Assembly: GCF_964199755.1 (NCBI RefSeq)
Contig: NC_133903.1
Coordinates: 7,147,001 to 7,211,000 of the forward strand
Length of the DNA: 64,000 nt
Source: Larus michahellis
Lineage: Eukaryota; Chordata; Aves; Charadriiformes; Laridae
Direction of reading: 5' to 3'
Of the stretch, positions 58,701 through 64,000 are shown in pieces. Numbering within the stretch: the stretch's first letter is position 1; each line of letters opens with the position of its first letter. The position numbers and the translations under genes are program-made. The notes beneath the pieces were generated by a model. The model had not been told where the DNA came from. It ran no database searches and saw only the letters and a program-made list of their open reading frames with translations.

Positions 58701-61700
58701 TGATTGCTCAACTAAGGTTATGTGTTTCTGTCAGTGTATTGATCAGACAAAGTGGGGCTGCAACTGGTCCTTTTCTGGTGTGCTGCTGAATTGACACAAT
58801 TCTCTGGACCAAGAGACTACAAAAATGCAGCAGAAGGACCAGCAGAAGTACAGCAGGTCCTTCCCCATAAGATCGAACTTTGTTTTATCTGGGGACTGAT
58901 GGGATTTTTTTATGGGGTTCAAGTGTGTTTGGTTTTTTTTCGTTGTATGTTTCTAACAGCATCAAGGATAGCATTATAGTTGGGAGTAGCTCAAATCTTG
59001 CTGAATTTGAGCAGGATGGTAGAAGAGGCTGTTATCTACTGAAGGGCAATGTTTGTTAACTGCATATTCACTGCACAGCCATGCAAATCCCATTAAATTT
59101 GCCAGAAAGGGGAAGCTGCTTCCTATCAATATGAAGATCCTTTGCAAGACAAAGCACGGTCAGGAGCAGGTGCTGCCTAAGGAGATTGTGGGACCTTCCT
59201 CAAGAGCTGCTCCTATGTAATAGGCACCTCACTAACCTTTCAGCTTCACAAAGGACTTACTGTTTTCATGGACTGGTTTGCATTCATAGCTGTAATTTTT
59301 TCTTTTTTTTTCTTCTTTTTTTTTTTTCCTTCCTGAAAGCAAAGAGCAGGGAGCCACGAGGGAATTGTTGGCTTCATGAATGGGAGGCAGAGTTGCTTAA
59401 GCAAGTAATAAGTGCAGATGTTGGCAGAAGCACCACTATGCCTTTAACATTTTTCCAGGGATTAGCTGTTCCTTTGCAGTGTGTTGGGTGTATACAGTCT
59501 CCTGTTTACAGTAAGATTCCCAAGAGTCGCTTTGCTTGCATGTGTCTTTTGCTCCAGCCTGTTACAGACAATGTGTGATATTTCTTCCTGTTGGAGTTTT
59601 ACAGGCTTGGAGAGGGTAGGGTTTAGATTTTGCTTGGCTTTTCTCCCCCTTCCTATCAGCATCAATTTTTATTTTATTTTTTTTCTGCTCCTGGAGTGGC
59701 TGTTCAGGTTTTTTGTCTGAATGATGGAAAGGGGCTGTTCAGTATTTTGTGTAGTCAGGAATAAACACTTCGGTAGAAACTGGCAACAAGGTCGTGTGAA
59801 GTCAACTCTTGATTTCGTAGGCTAATAGGAAATACAATAAAGCAGGTACAGCAAACCCACAGCTAATAGCATGTAGGCAAATCAGCAGTTAGAACACAGA
59901 GGACTGTCCGAGGGGATGGGGGTCAGCATCGGGGTCAGCTGGAGCACTGACCTGGACTGGCAAGTCCCCGATGAGCTGTACGTGAATGACATGTGATGCT
60001 TCCGAGCTGGCTGACACAGACAGTTCAGGTGTGTCTGCACTGATGCACAATTAATTCACAGTCAAAGGAGCTGGGAGATGGTGGTGCTTGGCATGCAGCA
60101 TGCATCTACTGCATGTCAGAAAACTTGCCACAGCTTGAAAAACTATGGAACAAAGGGTGGTTCCTACCAACAGAGGATAAATGGGACTCAGTACTTTTAT
60201 CTGTGCTGATGCGGGGGTATCTGTTATTGCTGTCAGTTCTTCGTTTTTGTAATTATTCTTAATGTTTCCGACAGTATAGTCGTAACAAGCAGCACTAGTA
60301 TTTGCCAAGCTTTGAAACTCTTCTGTTCCCCTTGATGTGTGAAAATCCTGTCTGGCCATACTGGGCTCGTGAAGTGTACCTAATACAACCTGGAAAGTTA
60401 CGCCGGCGTTGGTCTGGGCTCGCAGTGTCTGGCACGGTCTAGCACTTAGATGGTGGTCCTGGCACTCAGGCTGCCGAGTTCTGCACCTGCCTCCCATCGC
60501 CTAGCTGCATTGCTTCCTGCGGAAGGGTGCCCTCTGCTTCTTCGTGTGTTGTGCTGGTGCAGGCTGTTGGTTTTCCTTTAGAGAACTCCTAATGCAGAAA
60601 ACTCTTCCTGGTCCCAAGTTTTCCCTCCCACATATCATACACCATCATGCTTCTTGGCTTCTGTTGTCTGTGACTGCGCTGTGCTTCACAAGGGTGAAGC
60701 TATGGGGAAAAGTTGCTTTGCATCTTAACCAAGCAAACAGTAGAGGGCAACAAAGCACGTATTTCATTGACTTTCCTGGTCTCTTACGTTTCTCTGGAAC
60801 AGCAGACTGCTCCAGATACCAACTGGTTTTGCCTGATGCTAGTCCCTTTACTGTGGTTTTGGAAGGAGATTTTGGTGACTTCAGTAACTTTTCAAACTGG
60901 TGTGCCATACCTCCTGTATAATTACCTATATGAGGCATGTGTTATTTCTCTGTCTGCAGCTAAAATCTGTGCTTGGGAGTATAACAAAACACTGTCTGGA
61001 TGCTATTTCCATCACGTTTCCTACCTGATCTTCAGCCCGTAGTCAGTCAGATATGGATCAGTTCAGGCTTTTATCATTAACAGATTGGAAAGGGCGAATT
61101 AATTTTATCTGATGATTTTGTAACAGTCACTTTCTTATACAGAGCACTGTGTATGTAATACAGGGCATTGCTTGCTTGTCGGAACGTGACTTCAGTTGTG
61201 GACAACCTTCAGGGGTCCTCTTGGTGGCAGGGGCTGCATTGGGTTAAATCCCGTGGCTTGCTTTGTTCCTCCTGTGGCTTGAGCCACGTGCAGATAGGAG
61301 CCAGATGTGTACCTTGCATAAAGGTGAGCTGGTCCGTGCACAACTGAGTTGTGCCACACACAGTCTCTTTAGTGCTTGTGCAGACACGTGTGGGCTCTTG
61401 CACAGACCACACATAGGTAAGGGGAACAGTACACAGCAGTCATGAAACAGGCATCATTTTTAGCCAGAGAAGGGATCAAACTTACGTGGTATCGTTGTCA
61501 TCTGCTCTGGATGCTTTATGGAGAAAAAAGAGGATTTGGAAGGAAGATCACAAGACAGTCATGACTTCAGCAAAGCTGTTTCTTTTGAGATACAGGGATG
61601 TAACCCAGCCTTTCTGCATGGGAAGAGGTAGGAAGAAATCCCACAGAGTTTGATGGGAGCCTTGCTTTGAATTAGCAGATCTGTGAGAAAGAAAAAAGCT

Positions 61701-64000
61701 GAGTTAAATTGTCTTTCCCACGGCAGACACCAGGTGGCTATTTCATGCGGTCCCTCAAAGCTTCCATTTTTCTCAGAACACCAGGCTTTAGGTCTAAACT
61801 CAAGTCCCTGTACAGGATGGTGCTGGGTGGGGACTTTCCTTTCAAATGCCGAGTATGGTCAGGCAAAGATGGGCTTCCCCTGCTTCTTCTGTCCTTCACA
61901 TCTGGTCCAAGCTACCACTACCAAGTGGGTTTCATGACTGTGCCGCATGTCATGCTTCTTAGATGGGGTAAAAGATATGCAAGGTATATAAGGCAAGTTC
62001 TATATGGCTAGAGCATGTGGTTGGAGACTCAAGAGACCAAAATTCAGTTCTTAGTTAGTCGTAAGCTTCTTGCTTAGACTCCAGGTAAATCACTTCATCT
62101 TCTGTAGCCACACTTCCCCTTCTGCAAAATGGGGGTAAAACCAGCAGTTTCAGCAGCTTTTGCCTGTATTTCCTATTTAGATGAAAATCTTTTTCAGGGA
62201 GGCTATTTTAATGTGCTTGTGCTGCGCAGTCCTGGGCCTGAGATTGTTCACTATAATAAAATCACTTGTTTCAATCCATCCCACGAATCTCCGTTACGTC
62301 AGGTTACATCTTTCTTTTGAATCTGAGGACCTGTTTAGTATTTGCTATGCTCAGTTAAAAAACTAAGTGTTTCTTATTTTCAGTATATCACTACAAATAC
62401 CACATTCATTACGCCAACATCGTGGCCCTTATTTCCCCAAGAACTTGGGCAGTGGATCTTGCTTTGTTGTGTAACACGAGCAGAAACGATAATAACAAAA
62501 GGACTGAGCTGGGAGAGCTCCTTTGGCAGCAAAGCTTGCTGTAGCTCAAATGAGAATTGTAGAAGCTCTGCATGTCAGAGCACGGCTCGAGCTGCTCGGA
62601 GGCTGCCCTGTGCCCTTGTAGCTGTCAGCTCTGCTGGCATTACCATACCTGCTTAGCTGCAACACCGAGCAGGGAGCAGATGACAAGCACCAAAGTCAAC
62701 TTGTTGGTCAGGCCCTACACGATGTGACTCCCTGTTGTGGTCCTAAGTCCTAAGATCAGCGTGGAAAATAGCTAGGGATCTTATTTCCTTTCCGTCTAGC
62801 TCCTCCCAAGGTGTTGTGCACCTTCATGTAGCACAGTGACTGAATCGGATTAGATTACTGGTTTGCCAAAAGCCCCAAACTTTTCATGCTATGAAATATT
62901 TTGAGAAGCAGCAAAGATTAAGCTCACTAGATGAGACATCAAATTTGCAATTGCACTACTGGAAAGCATTTTGAAACCCTCTGGGGGTTTTGTTCAGTTT
63001 TTATGAAAGTACTGAGATATTAACTCTTCTGTTCAAAACAAATGCTACCTCAGTTAATTGAAATCTGCTATCCAAATCTTCCCCTGGCACTTTCAGTTAG
63101 TAAAGTTTTCTGCATTTTTTTTCTAGCATACTTATCTTGGGTTTATACTTGCACAGTAACTGCTGAATCCCACCTGAGAAATGGCTGCATTTCAGAAGTG
63201 GATGAGTAACCAGCTAATAAATGATCTTCCAGATATTTTTGGATCTCTTAGGGTGGAGGGCATTAAGTAGCTTTCTAGTGATAGCATGCTAAGGTATTAC
63301 GAATCAGGAAGTCCATTCTCTCTGTTAGTGGATGCTATGAATTTCTAAGCACCTCTCAAATATTTCCATCCACTCTCCTGTTTTTCTAGAGACTAATGGC
63401 TGAAAGCAATATTAGCCAAACTCTAATGAATGTCAAGCAAAGCATTTCAGAGTAACAAGTAAATGAACACATATCAAAGTACTGCTTCTCCCGTGCTGCC
63501 CAGGGAATGTGAAGGGCAAGCCGTTTTACCGCCCACACCCGTGCAAAAGACAGTGTCAGACCTCGCGGAGCTGCTGAAGTCAGTGGGCTGTAAAGCGTGG
63601 CCGGAGCCTGGCTGGCTCCCCCGGGGCGCAGAGAGCCTGCTTTCAGCTTATTTGGGTTGCTCGGCCAAAGTAGCCTCACTATAAATACACTGTCAAAGCT
63701 GTTCTGAGAATAGGGCAGTTTCACATCACTATTTTATTGTAAAGAAGTTAAGCAGAAAAGTGTGGCTGGCTGTTTTGCCTGCCAAATCAGCAGCATCCCA
63801 CTGCTAACCTCTGACGCAGGAAAAAATATGGTCGGTCCTGCTAAATAAATTGTATTAACTCATCTTGTCTGTTACTGGGCTTCCTATGGGCCGGGTCCCG
63901 AATGCAGCACCGGGATTGTGAAGCAGGGTGCATTAGCCTCAGCCATCTGCTTGGAAATTTCTTGCAAGTGTGTTCTGCTTCACAGGGTGACGCTAGCATC
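55730..64000. other. No recognised gene downstream of GFER
   Basis: About 8.3 kb of A/T-rich sequence with long T runs near 59299-59330 and 59667-59683. No open frame resembles a known protein. SYNGR3, the next gene in mammals, would be expected to the right, but I see none of its membrane-spanning exons. No CR1 or other element recognised. Confidence 0.55.

Noticed and set aside
59299-59330. Long T run as the poly(A) tail of a minus-strand retrocopy
   Set aside because: The flanking sequence does not resemble any spliced gene or SINE, and no target-site duplication was visible.
55730-64000. Possible first exon of SYNGR3 at the right end
   Set aside because: No GC-rich exon with the synaptogyrin N-terminus was found; the gene probably starts beyond the window.

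Overview
The window is nuclear DNA from a bird. Four fragments of CR1 LINEs (the main avian retroposon) are present, introns are short, and the gene content and order match the sauropsid counterpart of human 16p13.3 (chicken chromosome 14). Every protein-coding gene was assembled by eye from exons with GT-AG borders and consistent codon phase; family names come from recognising the proteins, not from a search.

Layout, left to right. 1-2.1 kb holds no recognised gene. 2.9-8.0 kb (+) is a TEX2-like lipid-transfer gene. 9.1-17.3 kb (-) is RPL3L. 17.9-19.7 kb (+) is NDUFB10. 20.3-23.5 kb (-) is RPS2. Head to head with RPS2, 23.74-24.42 kb (+), is a short TATA-driven non-coding transcription unit with an intron containing an H/ACA-like double hairpin; by position and structure it corresponds to mammalian SNHG9/SNORA78. 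24.7-36.7 kb (+) is TBL3 in 22 exons. 37.1-41.9 kb (-) is NOXO1. 42.2-53.7 kb is a gap with no recognised gene, holding some exon-like minus-strand pieces. 53.8-55.7 kb (+) is GFER. 55.7-64 kb has no recognised gene.

The genes do not form one pathway, but ribosome production is over-represented. RPS2 and RPL3L are ribosomal proteins, TBL3 (UTP13) belongs to the small-subunit processome, and the snoRNA host sits between RPS2 and TBL3. NDUFB10 (complex I) and GFER (disulfide relay of the mitochondrial intermembrane space) are mitochondrial. NOXO1 organises the NOX1 oxidase. The TEX2-like protein probably moves lipid at ER contact sites.

Most notable: the SNHG9-like unit and its bidirectional promoter; a CR1 insertion that supplies part of a TBL3 splice donor; a near-perfect 15-bp inverted repeat between NDUFB10 and RPS2 that pairs fully only as minus-strand RNA; and a possible small multi-exon minus-strand gene between NOXO1 and GFER.
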